A stretch of 64,000 nt of DNA, taken from the NCBI RefSeq assembly GCF_902499335.1, contig NZ_CABVQK010000004.1, positions 310,001-374,000 on the forward strand, in the 5' to 3' direction. The translations under genes and the position numbers were made by a program. Source of the DNA: Burkholderia lata (lineage in GTDB: Bacteria; Pseudomonadota; Gammaproteobacteria; Burkholderiales; Burkholderiaceae). Each line of letters opens with the position of its first letter. Position 1 is the first letter of the stretch. Shown here piece after piece: positions 17,663 to 28,520 of the stretch. Below the pieces are notes generated by a model. That model ran no database searches. It was not told where the DNA came from and saw only the letters and a list, made by a program, of their open reading frames with translations.

Positions 17663-18568
17663 ATGACCGACAGACTCGACGGCGTGACGACCTTCGTCCA
17701 GGTAGTGGAATCGGGCAGCTTCGCGCTCGCGGCGGAGCGGCTCGACATGACGCGTTCGGCCGTCGGCAAGGCGGTCGCGCGGCTCGAGAAACGGCTCGGC
17801 GCACGGCTGCTGCAGCGCACGACGCGCAGCCAGAGCCTGACCGACGACGGCCAGGCGTACTACGACCGCTGTGTGCGTGCGCTCGCGGAACTGGAAGCGG
17901 CGGAGGCCGATCTCGACTGCGGCCGCAACGAGCCGCGCGGCAAGCTGCGCCTGAGCGTGCCGCTCGCGTTCGGGCACCACTGCGTGACGCCGATCGTGCT
18001 CGATCTCGCGCGCACCTATCCGCATTTGCGGATCGACGTGTCGATCACCGACCGTTTCGTCGATCTCGTCGAGGAAGGCATCGACCTCGCGGTGCGGATC
18101 GGCGCGCTCGCGGACAGCACGAGCCTCGCGGTGCGGCGGCTCGGCACGCAGTACGGCAGCCTCGGTGCGGCGCCGTCGTATCTCGCCCGCTACGGGATGC
18201 CGAAGACGCTCGACGATCTGAAAGACCACCGGACGATCGCGTATTCACGTTCGGGCGTGGTTCAACCGTGGGATTTGCGCGCGCCGGACGGCTCGACGGT
18301 ACGGATCGACATGCCGCACCAGCTCAGTTTCGACGACGTGCAGGCGATCGCGGCCGCCGGCGCGTCGGGGTTCGGGATCGCGTGGCTGCCGAGCTGGCTG
18401 CTCGATCACTACGTGAAGCGCGGCGAGATGACGGTCGTGCTCGACCGCTGCTTCGTCTGCGAAGGCGACATCCACGCGATCTGGCCGAAAACGCGCTACC
18501 TGCCGCGCAAGACGCGCTGCGTGATCGACGCTTTCGCGCAGGCGATTCCGCCGATGATCGAGCGATAG
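17663..18568 (+). CDS. LysR-family transcriptional regulator
   Basis: 301 residues. The N-terminal winged helix (TTFVQVVESGSFALAAERLD, MTRSAVGKAVARLEKRLGARLLQRTTRS) and the two-lobed effector domain are complete. Family members activate or repress the divergent gene when a small effector binds. Here that gene is the DHA2 exporter, so control of drug or metabolite efflux is the natural inference. ATG 17663 starts exactly at the family N-terminus. Confidence 0.92.
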   Translation: MTDRLDGVTTFVQVVESGSFALAAERLDMTRSAVGKAVARLEKRLGARLLQRTTRSQSLTDDGQAYYDRCVRALAELEAAEADLDCGRNEPRGKLRLSVPLAFGHHCVTPIVLDLARTYPHLRIDVSITDRFVDLVEEGIDLAVRIGALADSTSLAVRRLGTQYGSLGAAPSYLARYGMPKTLDDLKDHRTIAYSRSGVVQPWDLRAPDGSTVRIDMPHQLSFDDVQAIAAAGASGFGIAWLPSWLLDHYVKRGEMTVVLDRCFVCEGDIHAIWPKTRYLPRKTRCVIDAFAQAIPPMIER

Positions 18569-18626
18569 GCAGGACTGCGCACGGTGCGGCGGATCGTGCC
18601 GCCCCCGTACGAGCGGCACGTCCGCG

Positions 18627-19670
18627 CTACTTCGCGTCGCCGCCGTCGATCGCCAGCATGCGCCGGCGGCGCGCGCGGGCGAGTGCCGCCGGCGCGAAGT
18701 GCAGTACGACCAGCCGCGTCAGATGATGAGACAGGACGAACACGACGTTCAACCCGCCGCCATAGGCGACGATCGTGATCGTCTCGATGGCCCCGGGCGC
18801 ATACGAGAGCCACAGCGGCAGCACCCCGTAGCCGGACAGTCGCGCCATCCCCCACGCGAACGCACCGGCCACCATCAGCATCAGCGCGATGCATGCAAGG
18901 CCGGTTCGGCCGTATCGCAGCCCGTCCGCCAGCGTGATCTGCCGGAACTGCGCGCCGATCAGCGCACCCAGGATGACCGACGCCGCATCGACGCACCACG
19001 CCGGCACGTCGAAGCCATTCAGCCATCCCGCGCGCACGAACACGCCGGTCAGCACGATGGCCGTGATCATGAACGGCGCCGGGACACCGAGCCCGAGCAA
19101 CGTCCGCCCGGCCAGCACGCACAGCGCCACCAGCCCGGTCAGCGCCAGCCACGTCTCGACCGGCAATGCAGCGACAGCCGCCTGCTGCGGCGCGCCCACC
19201 TGCGCCGGAATGAAACAACTGACCAGGACCGTGATCGACAGGAGCCGCACGAGATGCACGACGATCACCTTGGCCGACGCGCGCTCGGATTCCAGCAGGT
19301 CGAATACCGCGGCAAGTGCGCCGGGATAGACGGCCAGCAGTGCATCGGCCCGGTTCCAGCGCGAGACGCGGGACAGCCAAAGACTGCCGACCACGATCTG
19401 GGTGGCCAGGCACAAGAGCAGGACGCCCAGGCTCGGCACGATCGAGACGACCATCTGCGTGTCCCACGACCGGAACAGCAAGCCGGTCGCCGTGCCGAGC
19501 ACGATCTGTACGAACTCGAGGCCGAAGCGCAGCCTGGGCGCGAAGCCGAACCGGCTGGTCGCGATCGACGCGGCGAGAATCGCGCCGAGCAGCAGGCCAT
19601 GCGGGACGCCCGCAACCCGCAGCGCCAGCCCGACCGCGGTCAGGCAGGCAAGATACGCGAGTGTCTTCAT
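18627..19670 (-). CDS. AbrB-family (PF05145) membrane transporter
   Basis: 347 residues with about ten hydrophobic helices in two similar halves. GLLLGAILAASIA and GALIGAQFRQITLADGLR are the repeated Gly-rich helices of the AbrB/putative ammonia-monooxygenase membrane family, and the late segment LSYAPGAIETITIVAYGGGLNVVFVLSHHLTR carries the conserved PGG/E motif. The family is thought to be a regulator-linked permease of unknown substrate. It overlaps nothing, ending convergent with the LysR gene. Confidence 0.85.
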   Translation of the reverse strand: MKTLAYLACLTAVGLALRVAGVPHGLLLGAILAASIATSRFGFAPRLRFGLEFVQIVLGTATGLLFRSWDTQMVVSIVPSLGVLLLCLATQIVVGSLWLSRVSRWNRADALLAVYPGALAAVFDLLESERASAKVIVVHLVRLLSITVLVSCFIPAQVGAPQQAAVAALPVETWLALTGLVALCVLAGRTLLGLGVPAPFMITAIVLTGVFVRAGWLNGFDVPAWCVDAASVILGALIGAQFRQITLADGLRYGRTGLACIALMLMVAGAFAWGMARLSGYGVLPLWLSYAPGAIETITIVAYGGGLNVVFVLSHHLTRLVVLHFAPAALARARRRRMLAIDGGDAK

Positions 19671-19761
19671 CGGGTAGCGCCCCGGCCGTCGGCCAGGCTC
19701 CGGCAAATCGTGTCCGCCTGCATCTGCAGGACGTCGATGTTGCCGGCCCCGTGCCGGCGGT

Positions 19762-20901
19762 TCAATCCGCGCCCAGCGCCGCCAGCGGATGCGCGAACAG
19801 CTTCCACGGCGACGTGAGGAAATGCCGCACGCGTTCGGCGCGCAGCTCGACGAGCGACGCGGGCGCCCAGCGCGGCTTGCGATCCTTGTCGACGAGATGC
19901 GCGCGCACGCCTTCGCAGAAATCGCCTTCCTCGATTGCGCGCGCGACGATGCCGAGCTCCATCCGGAACGATTCGGCCAGCGTCATCTGTCGGCCGCGCA
20001 GCAGCGCCTCGCGCGTCACGGACAGCATCGTCGGCGAATGGCTCGTGAGCGCGTCGAGCGTCGCCTGCAGCCATTGACGGTGCTCGCGCGACAGTTCCTC
20101 GCGCGCGAGGTCCTGCGTCAGCGTCGCGACGATCCGCTCGACGGTCGAGCGCTTGTCGAAGTGACGCACGATCCACGGCATCTGGCTGTCGAGCGCTGCA
20201 TGCGGCACAACGTTGCACGGCGGTTCGAACACCTTGCGCAGCAACGGCAGCGCATCGCCTTCCCACTTGACGCTTTCGATACGCGTCTCGAACGTGTCGA
20301 GCCACGCGGACGGCACGCACAGATCCGCGAGCTTCGCGGTCAGCGCGTCGGCGCCCGACAGCATCGCGCCGGTCAGCCCGACGTACAACTCGAGTTCGAC
20401 CGGCATGCGCGACAGGAAATGCGTCGCGCCGACGTCGGGCACGAGGCCGATGCGCGTCTCCGGCATCGCGATCTTGCTGCGCTCGGTCGCGACGCGCAGC
20501 GCCGCACCCTGTGCGAGGCCCATGCCGCCGCCCATCGTCACGCCGTCCATCAGCGCGACCACCGGCTTCGGGAACGTATGGATCGCGTAGTCGAGCCGGT
20601 ATTCGTCGACGAAGAACGGCAGCCAGGTTTCGCGCTGCGCGACCATCCTGTACAGCGCGCGCACGTCGCCGCCCGCGCAGAAGCCCTTCTCGCCGGCGCC
20701 GCGCAGCACGACCGCGACGATCTGGTCGTCGTCGCGGCAGCGCTCGAGGAGCGCGGCCAGCTCGCCGATCATCGCGTACGACAACGCATTGAGCGCGGCC
20801 GGCCGGTTCAGCGTGATCAGCGCCACGCGATTCACCACACGGAACAGCACCTCGGGTGCATGCTCCGCGAATGCGTCGTGATTCGTGACCGGCATGCTCA
20901 T
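19762..20901 (-). CDS. 3-hydroxyisobutyryl-CoA hydrolase (HIBCH-like)
   Basis: 379 residues, longer than plain enoyl-CoA hydratases (about 260) and matching HIBCH. GGDVRALY supplies part of the oxyanion hole, VTMGGGMGLA is the second Gly-rich turn, and MPETRIGLVPDVGATHFLSRMP carries the catalytic Glu and the Asp characteristic of hydrolases. It releases 3-hydroxyisobutyrate from its CoA ester in valine breakdown. ATG 20901 is chosen because it overlaps the upstream stop in an ATGA quartet (20898-20901) and has GGAGAG upstream. It is the last gene of the mms operon. Confidence 0.92.
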   Translation of the reverse strand: MSMPVTNHDAFAEHAPEVLFRVVNRVALITLNRPAALNALSYAMIGELAALLERCRDDDQIVAVVLRGAGEKGFCAGGDVRALYRMVAQRETWLPFFVDEYRLDYAIHTFPKPVVALMDGVTMGGGMGLAQGAALRVATERSKIAMPETRIGLVPDVGATHFLSRMPVELELYVGLTGAMLSGADALTAKLADLCVPSAWLDTFETRIESVKWEGDALPLLRKVFEPPCNVVPHAALDSQMPWIVRHFDKRSTVERIVATLTQDLAREELSREHRQWLQATLDALTSHSPTMLSVTREALLRGRQMTLAESFRMELGIVARAIEEGDFCEGVRAHLVDKDRKPRWAPASLVELRAERVRHFLTSPWKLFAHPLAALGAD

Positions 20902-21689
20902 CGTTGCGACTCTCCATCGGTGTGCCACTGCGGCGCGCGCTTGCCGAGGAACGCGGCCACGCCTTCGCGCGGATCGTTCGTGTCGAACAGGTCGACGAAG
21001 CGTTCGCGCTCGACCGCAAGCGCCGCGCTGCGCGGCACGCCGCGGCGCGCGAGGCCGATCAGTTCCTTGCTGTACGCGACCGCGTGCGGGCTCTGCCGCA
21101 CGACGTTGCGCGCCAGCGCCAGCGCCGCATCGCGCGCCGCACCCGACTCCACGACGTCCTCGACGAGGCCGATCCGCAGCGCGGTGGCCGCGTCGACACG
21201 CGCGCCGGTCAGGATGATCTTCTTCGCCCAGCCTTCACCGACCAGCCAGGGCAGCGTCTGCGTGCCGAGCCCGCACGGCAACAGTCCGACCGACGGCTCG
21301 GGCAGCGCCATCTGCGCATGCGTCTCGGCGATCCGCAGGTCACACGCGAGCGCGCATTCGAGCCCGCCGCCCATCGCATAGCCGTTGATCGCCGCGATCG
21401 TCACGACGCGCGCGTCGTGCAGCGCTTCGAACGCCGCGCCGAAGCGCGACGCCATCGCGCGTGCAACCGCGCGGTCGCCTTCGGCGAACGTGTTGAGATC
21501 GGCACCCGCGCTGAAGAACTTCGGGCCGTCGCCGGTGATCACCAGCGCACGCACGCGCGGGTTCGCATTCAGCTCGGCGACGGTTTCCTGCAGTTGCCGC
21601 AGCCCGTCGGCGGTAAAGGCGTTCGCGGGCGGACGCTTGAGCGTCGCGCACGCGATCGCGCCGTCGTCGACGTAGTCCAGTTCGATCAT
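20898..21689 (-). CDS. Enoyl-CoA hydratase (probably methacrylyl-CoA hydratase step)
   Basis: 263 residues, a standard crotonase fold. KFFSAGADLNTFAEGD and GYAMGGGLECALACDLRIAE form the oxyanion hole, and LPEPSVGLLPCGLGTQ carries a catalytic Glu. Between MmsB and the hydrolase it should hydrate methacrylyl-CoA to 3-hydroxyisobutyryl-CoA, though such enzymes are broad. Its start overlaps the mmsB stop by one base (TGATG) and its stop overlaps the next start by four, so the trio is translationally coupled. Confidence 0.92.
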   Translation of the reverse strand: MIELDYVDDGAIACATLKRPPANAFTADGLRQLQETVAELNANPRVRALVITGDGPKFFSAGADLNTFAEGDRAVARAMASRFGAAFEALHDARVVTIAAINGYAMGGGLECALACDLRIAETHAQMALPEPSVGLLPCGLGTQTLPWLVGEGWAKKIILTGARVDAATALRIGLVEDVVESGAARDAALALARNVVRQSPHAVAYSKELIGLARRGVPRSAALAVERERFVDLFDTNDPREGVAAFLGKRAPQWHTDGESQR

Positions 21690-22588
21690 CACGCGTCCTT
21701 CTTCGTAGCCGGTTGGTACAGGCGGATCACCGCCGAGAAATCGAGCTGGCCGTCGCCGCGGCTGCTCATCGTCTGGTACAGCTGCTGCGCGAGCGCGCCG
21801 AGATAGACGGGCTGGCGGGCCTGCTTCGCGGCGTCGTTCGCGAGGCCGAGATCCTTCAGCATCAGGTCGGTGCCGAAGCCGCCCGAGTAGCCGCGCGACG
21901 ACGGCGCGGTGTCGATCACGCCCGGATACGGGTTGTAGGTGTCCGAACTCCAGCAGCGGCCCGTCGATGTGTTGACGATGCCGGCCAGCACCTTCGGGTC
22001 GATGCCGAGCGCGACGCCGAGCGACATCGCCTCCGACACGGCCGCCATCGAGATGCCGAGCACGAGGTTGTTGCAGACCTTCGCGACCTGCCCCATGCCC
22101 GTCGCACCGCAATGGACGATGTTCTTGCCCATGCCGGCGAGCACCGGCTTTACACGCTCGAAATCCGCGTCGCTGCCGCCGACCATGAAGGTCAGCGTGC
22201 CGGCCGCCGCACCGCCGGTGCCGCCCGACACGGGCGCATCGACGAACGCGCCGCCGTGCTCGCGCACGAGCGCGCCGAACGCCTGCGCGCTCGCCGGGTC
22301 GATCGTGCTCGAATCGATCACGGTCGCGCCCGCGCCGAGGCCGGCGAGCACGCCGTTCTCGCCGGACAGCACCGAGCGCACGTGCGGTGCGGCCGGCAGC
22401 ATCGTGATGACGAACGTCGCACCCGATGCCGCATCGCGCGGCGACGCGGCGACCTGCGCGCCGGCATCCTGCAGCGCGCGCAATGCATCGGCGCTCAGGT
22501 CGAACGCGTGCACTTCGTGGCCGGCTTTCAGCAGGTTCAGCGCCATCGGCGCGCCCATGTGGCCGAGGCCGATAAATCCGATTTTCAT
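21689..22588 (-). CDS. mmsB: 3-hydroxyisobutyrate dehydrogenase
   Basis: 299 residues. IGFIGLGHMGAPMALNLLKAGH is the Rossmann NAD-binding motif, DAPVSGGTGGAAAGTL is the substrate-binding stretch, and GQVAKVCNNL contains the catalytic Lys. It oxidises 3-hydroxyisobutyrate to methylmalonate semialdehyde using NAD. It lies 18 bases after mmsA, in the usual mmsA-mmsB order. Confidence 0.96.
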   Translation of the reverse strand: MKIGFIGLGHMGAPMALNLLKAGHEVHAFDLSADALRALQDAGAQVAASPRDAASGATFVITMLPAAPHVRSVLSGENGVLAGLGAGATVIDSSTIDPASAQAFGALVREHGGAFVDAPVSGGTGGAAAGTLTFMVGGSDADFERVKPVLAGMGKNIVHCGATGMGQVAKVCNNLVLGISMAAVSEAMSLGVALGIDPKVLAGIVNTSTGRCWSSDTYNPYPGVIDTAPSSRGYSGGFGTDLMLKDLGLANDAAKQARQPVYLGALAQQLYQTMSSRGDGQLDFSAVIRLYQPATKKDA

Positions 22589-22606
22589 GTTTGTATCCTC
22601 CGTCGC

Positions 22607-24121
22607 TCAGTGCAGCCGGATCGTCGTATTCACCGGGCCGGCCGTCGTGTCGTCGTCGAACCAGCGCGCGGTGACCGTCTTGGTCTGCGTGTAGAACTGC
22701 ACGACCTGCTTGCCGTACGGGCCGAGATCGCCGAGCTTCGAGCCGCGCGAGCCCGTGAAGCTGAAGAACGGTACGGGAACCGGGATCGGGATGTTGATGC
22801 CGACCTGGCCGATGTCGATTTCGCTCTGGAACTTGCGTGCGGCCGCGCCGCTCTGCGTGAACAGCCCCACGCCGTTGCCGAACGGATTCGCGTTGACGAG
22901 CGCGATCGCGTCGTCGAGCGTGTCGGCTTCCATCACGACCAGCACCGGGCCGAAGATTTCATGCGTGTAGACCGACATGTTCGCCTTCACGCCCGAGAAA
23001 ATCGTCGGGCCGACGAAGTTGCCCTGCTCGTAGCCGGTCACCTGCACGTCGCGGCCGTCGAGTTCGAGCTTCGCGCCCTCCTTCACGCCCGCGTCGATCA
23101 GCGACAGGATGCGTTCCTTCGCGGCCTTCGACACGACAGGCCCGACATCCGTGCCGGCTTCCGCGCCCGCATTGACCTTCAGCGCCTTCGCCTTCGCGAC
23201 GATGTCGGGCAGCCAGTCGCGCGCGTTGCCGACGAGCACCGCGACCGACGTCGCCATGCAGCGCTGGCCGGCCGCGCCGAAGCCCGCACCGACGAGCGCG
23301 TTGATCGACTGCTCGCGGTTCGCGTCCGGCAGCACGACCGCGTGGTTCTTCGCGCCCATCATCGACTGCACGCGCTTGCCGTGCGCGCTGCCGAGGTTGT
23401 ACACGTGCGTGCCGACCGCCGTCGAACCGACGAACGAGATCGCCTTCACGAGCGGATGCGTGCAGATCGCATCGACGACTTCCTTGCCGCCGTGCACGAC
23501 GTTCAGTACCCCTTTCGGTACGCCGGCCTCGATCGCGAGCTCGACCAGCTGCATCGTCGACAGCGGATCCTGTTCCGACGGCTTCAGCACGAACGTGTTG
23601 CCGCACACGATCGCCATCGGGAACATCCACAGCGGAATCATCGCGGGGAAGTTGAACGGCGTGATGCCCGCGCAGACGCCGAGCGGCTGGCGCAGCGTGT
23701 AGGTATCGACGCCGCCCGCGACGTTCTCCGCGAATTCGCCGAGCTGCAGCGAACCGATCGAGCACGCATGCTCGACCACTTCTAGGCCGCGGAAGATGTC
23801 GCCTTCGGCATCGGGAATCGTCTTGCCCTGCTCGGCCGTCAGCGTCTTCGCGATGCGCTGCTGGTTCGTGCGCACGAGATCCTGGAACTTCAGCATGATG
23901 CGCATGCGCGCGGCGATCGGCGTGTTCTTCCACGTCGCGTATGCGGTGTGCGCGGCCTGCACGGCCGCGTCGACTTCCGCGACGGTCGCGAACGGCACGC
24001 GCGCGAGCACCTGCTGCGTCGCCGGGTTGACGATGTCGCGCCACTCGTTCGTGGCGGACTCGACGAAGGCGCCGTCGATCAGCAGTTTGACCGTCGGCAC
24101 GTCTTTCGAATTCGCGTTCAT
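22607..24121 (-). CDS. mmsA: CoA-acylating methylmalonate-semialdehyde dehydrogenase
   Basis: 504 residues. [18 protein letters not shown] carries the catalytic Cys. The usual ALDH general-base Glu region reads [13 protein letters not shown], with Asn in place of Glu, which is the hallmark of CoA-dependent MMSDH. It converts methylmalonate semialdehyde with NAD and CoA to propionyl-CoA plus bicarbonate, feeding propionate metabolism. It follows the acyl-CoA synthetase by about 110 bases. Confidence 0.96.
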   Translation of the reverse strand: MNANSKDVPTVKLLIDGAFVESATNEWRDIVNPATQQVLARVPFATVAEVDAAVQAAHTAYATWKNTPIAARMRIMLKFQDLVRTNQQRIAKTLTAEQGKTIPDAEGDIFRGLEVVEHACSIGSLQLGEFAENVAGGVDTYTLRQPLGVCAGITPFNFPAMIPLWMFPMAIVCGNTFVLKPSEQDPLSTMQLVELAIEAGVPKGVLNVVHGGKEVVDAICTHPLVKAISFVGSTAVGTHVYNLGSAHGKRVQSMMGAKNHAVVLPDANREQSINALVGAGFGAAGQRCMATSVAVLVGNARDWLPDIVAKAKALKVNAGAEAGTDVGPVVSKAAKERILSLIDAGVKEGAKLELDGRDVQVTGYEQGNFVGPTIFSGVKANMSVYTHEIFGPVLVVMEADTLDDAIALVNANPFGNGVGLFTQSGAAARKFQSEIDIGQVGINIPIPVPVPFFSFTGSRGSKLGDLGPYGKQVVQFYTQTKTVTARWFDDDTTAGPVNTTIRLH

Positions 24122-24231
24122 CGATCCACTCTCCTGGCAGAGGGCCGCGAAGCGCGATATCGCCGCGCGGCCGGTTCAATTCGGCTGCGGGCGGCGGCCG
24201 CAAAATGCGGCGCGCGCGGCCCGCGGTCACG

Positions 24232-25938
24232 TCACTTCAGTTCGGCGGCAAAATCCTCTTCCCAGTATTCGCCGGGCATCCGTTCACTTGCATCGTCGCC
24301 GCGCTCGATCTCGCGGCGGCGCAGTTCGACGCGGCGGATCTTCCCCGAGATCGTCTTCGGCAGCTCCGCGAACTGCAGGCGGCGAATGCGCTTGTACGGC
24401 GCGAGCTTCTCGCGCGAGAAACGGAAGATTTCCAGCGCGAGCTCGGGGCTTTCCTCGTAGCCCTGCCGCAGCGTGATGAAGGTCTTCGGCACCGACAGCC
24501 GCACGGGGTCGGGGCTCGGCACGACGGCCGCCTCGGCGATCGCCGGATGCTCGATCAGCACGCTTTCGAGTTCGAACGGGCTCAGCCGGTAGTCGGACGA
24601 CTTGAACACGTCGTCCGCGCGGCCGATGTACACGTAGTAACCGTCATCGCGGCGCATCGCGATGTCCGACGTGCGGTAGTGACCATCGCGCATCGCGTAG
24701 GCCGTCGCGTCGGGGTTGTTCGCATAGCCTTTCATCAGCCCCACCGGCCGGGCGACGTCGGCGCCGATCGGCAGCGCGACTTCGCCTTCGGTCACGGCCG
24801 TGCCATCCGGGTCGAGCAGCGCAATGCGGTAGCCGGGCAGCGGCCGGCCCATCGAGCCCGCGACGACCGGCTGGCCCGGCGAGTTGCCGATCAGGCAGGT
24901 CGTTTCGGTCTGGCCGTAGCCGTCGCGGATCGCGATGCCCCATGCCTTCTTCACGCGCTCGATGATTTCGGGATTCAGCGGCTCGCCCGCGCCGACGATC
25001 TCGCGCAACTTCACGTCGAACGACGCCAGCGGCTGCTGCACGAGCATGCGCCACACGGTCGGCGGCGCGCACAGCGTCGTCACCTGGTATTTGACGAGCG
25101 CATCGAGCACCACCTTCGGCTCGAAACGCGCGTAGTTGAACGCGAACACGCATGCCTGCGCGTTCCACGGCGCGAAGAAGCAGCTCCACGCGTGCTTCGC
25201 CCAGCCGGGCGAGCTGATGTTCCAGTGGATGTCGCCCGGCTGCAGGCCGACCCAGTACATCGTCGACAGATGGCCGACCGGATAGGTGCGGTGCGTATGC
25301 TCGACGAGCTTCGGCTTCGACGTCGTGCCCGACGTGAAGTACAGCAGCATCGGATCGTTCGCGTGCGTGACGGCGTCCGGCTCGAATTCGGCGCTGGCCG
25401 CATAGCCATCGTTCATCGCAAGCCATCCCGCGCGCGGCGCGCCGGCGACGATCTTCTGCGCGAGGCCGAGATCCGGCTGTTCGAATTTGGCGGTTTCGTT
25501 CTCGTCGACGATCGCGTATTTCGCGCCGCCGATCTGCACGCGGTCGCGCACGTCGTCGGGCGACAGTTGCGTGGTGGCAGGCAGCACGATCGCGCCGAGC
25601 TTCATCGCGGCGAGCATCGCATCCCACAGCTCGACACGGTTCGGCAGCATCAGCAGGATCCGGTCGCCGCGCACGACGCCGATCGAGCGCAGCCAGTTCG
25701 CGATCCGCGACGAACGCTCGGACATCTGCGCGAACGAATACGGATCGCCCGTGCCGGTCGCCGCGTCGACGATCCACAGCGCGGGCTGGTCGTTGCCGCG
25801 CGCCATCGGGTCGAAGTAGTCGAGCGCCCAGTTGAACGCATCGAGCACCGGCCACTCGAACTCGCGGTACGCGGTTTCGTAGTCGGTGCGATGGCGCAGC
25901 AGAAAGTCGCGTGCGTTCAGGAATGCCTGTACCGTCAT
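24232..25938 (-). CDS. Acyl-CoA synthetase (medium-chain/ACSM-like AMP-binding enzyme)
   Basis: 568 residues. LLYFTSGTTSKPKL is the P-loop, RDGYGQTET the adenine-binding motif, HYRTSDIAMRRDDGYYVYIGR the hinge, and LPKTISGKIRR holds the catalytic Lys. It activates a carboxylic acid, in this operon perhaps isobutyrate or another branched or short acid, to its CoA ester. The ribosome site GGAGGAAACG precedes ATG 25938. It lies between the acyl-CoA dehydrogenase and mmsA, so a role in entry of external branched acids is inferred. Confidence 0.92.
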   Translation of the reverse strand: MTVQAFLNARDFLLRHRTDYETAYREFEWPVLDAFNWALDYFDPMARGNDQPALWIVDAATGTGDPYSFAQMSERSSRIANWLRSIGVVRGDRILLMLPNRVELWDAMLAAMKLGAIVLPATTQLSPDDVRDRVQIGGAKYAIVDENETAKFEQPDLGLAQKIVAGAPRAGWLAMNDGYAASAEFEPDAVTHANDPMLLYFTSGTTSKPKLVEHTHRTYPVGHLSTMYWVGLQPGDIHWNISSPGWAKHAWSCFFAPWNAQACVFAFNYARFEPKVVLDALVKYQVTTLCAPPTVWRMLVQQPLASFDVKLREIVGAGEPLNPEIIERVKKAWGIAIRDGYGQTETTCLIGNSPGQPVVAGSMGRPLPGYRIALLDPDGTAVTEGEVALPIGADVARPVGLMKGYANNPDATAYAMRDGHYRTSDIAMRRDDGYYVYIGRADDVFKSSDYRLSPFELESVLIEHPAIAEAAVVPSPDPVRLSVPKTFITLRQGYEESPELALEIFRFSREKLAPYKRIRRLQFAELPKTISGKIRRVELRRREIERGDDASERMPGEYWEEDFAAELK

Positions 25939-26092
25939 CGTTTCCTCCAGTCTCCATGCGTCGAACCGGACATGTGCTGCAGCGCATGCCCGGTTGCCTC
26001 TGTTGCGGCGCACGGTCACGTCGTTGCGTGCCGCGTTCGCCGCGCTGCCCTCGTGCCCTGCGTGATGTCGTCGCCGGGGCAACCGCCTCGGC

Positions 26093-27328
<1,236 letters not shown>

Positions 27329-27363
27329 TTACACTGAGCGTTTTTGCCACACCGGCGGCACGG

Positions 27364-28398
27364 ATGAAGCAGGAAGACAAGGGAACCGTCGCGATCAGCC
27401 TCGTCGCTTACAGCGTCGCGCTCGCGACCCGGCGCGGCGTCGCGGCCGAGCCGCTGCTCGCGCAGGCCGGCATCGCGCCCGCGCTGCTCGGGCAGCCGCG
27501 CGCACGGGTATCCGCGCAGCAATACGGCGCGCTGTGGAACGCGATCGCGCGCACGCTCGACGACGAGTTTTTCGGGCAGGATCGCCACCCGATGCGCAGC
27601 GGCAGCTTCATCGCGATGAGCCAGGCGGCGCTGTCCGCGCGCGACGGGCTGCACGCAATGGCGCGCGCGGTGAATTTCATGCACTGCGTGCTCGACGACC
27701 TGCACGCGGAGCTCGACGCGAACCCGCAGCGCGTGCGGCTGCGCTTCGTGCACCGCAACAACAGTGCGACACCCGCGATGTTCACGTACGCGACCTATTT
27801 CATCATCGTGTACGGGCTCACCTGCTGGCTGATCGGGCGGCGCATCCCGCTGCTGCACGCGAGCTTCCGCTGCGACACGCCGCCCGCCGACCACGAATAC
27901 CCGTCGATGTTCTGTGACGACATGCGTTTCAACGAGCCCGATTCATATGTCGATTTCGATCCCGAATTCGCAACGCTGCCGGTCGTGCAGAACGCGAAGA
28001 CGCTGAAGACGTTCCTGCGCAACGCGCCGGCCAGCTTCATCGTCAAGTACCGCAACCCGAACGCGCTCGCGCAGCGCGTGCGCGCGGTGCTGCGCGGGAT
28101 GCCGCCGGCCGCGTGGCCGGGCGCCGGCGGGATGGCCGCGCGGCTGCACGTGGCCGAGGCCACGCTGCGCCGCAAGCTGCACCAGGAAGGCCACGCATAC
28201 CAGTCGATCAAGGACACGCTGCGGCGCGATCTCGCGTTCGAGGCGCTGGCCGACCCCGCGCGCACGATCGCCGACGTCGCGGCCGCGACCGGCTTCGCGG
28301 AACCGAGCGCGTTCTACCGCGCGTTCCGCAAGTGGAGCGGGCGCAGCCCGGCCGACTACCGAGACGAAGTGCTCGCGCGGGGCGGCGGCGCGAGCTGA
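27364..28398 (+). CDS. AraC-family regulator, likely controlling the mms operon
   Basis: 344 residues. The N-terminal 200 residues match the arabinose-binding-like domain of PF12625-type AraC proteins (e.g. HRNNSATPAMFTYATYF). The C-terminus has two helix-turn-helices (MAARLHVAEATLRRKLHQEG; IADVAAATGFAEPSAFYRAFRKWSG). It is divergent from the acyl-CoA dehydrogenase with 137 bases between starts. In Pseudomonas an AraC protein, MmsR, activates mmsAB, so the same role is inferred here. Confidence 0.9.
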   Translation: MKQEDKGTVAISLVAYSVALATRRGVAAEPLLAQAGIAPALLGQPRARVSAQQYGALWNAIARTLDDEFFGQDRHPMRSGSFIAMSQAALSARDGLHAMARAVNFMHCVLDDLHAELDANPQRVRLRFVHRNNSATPAMFTYATYFIIVYGLTCWLIGRRIPLLHASFRCDTPPADHEYPSMFCDDMRFNEPDSYVDFDPEFATLPVVQNAKTLKTFLRNAPASFIVKYRNPNALAQRVRAVLRGMPPAAWPGAGGMAARLHVAEATLRRKLHQEGHAYQSIKDTLRRDLAFEALADPARTIADVAAATGFAEPSAFYRAFRKWSGRSPADYRDEVLARGGGAS

Positions 28399-28520
28399 GG
28401 TCGACCGGCACGGCCGTCGCTTCGCGCTTTGCGCCGAAACCGCCTAATCTTTAAGCATCGGGCTCACGCCCTTTTCCGCAAGCCGGACGGCGCGCGGCCG
28501 CGCGCCGCCCGGACGTCCCG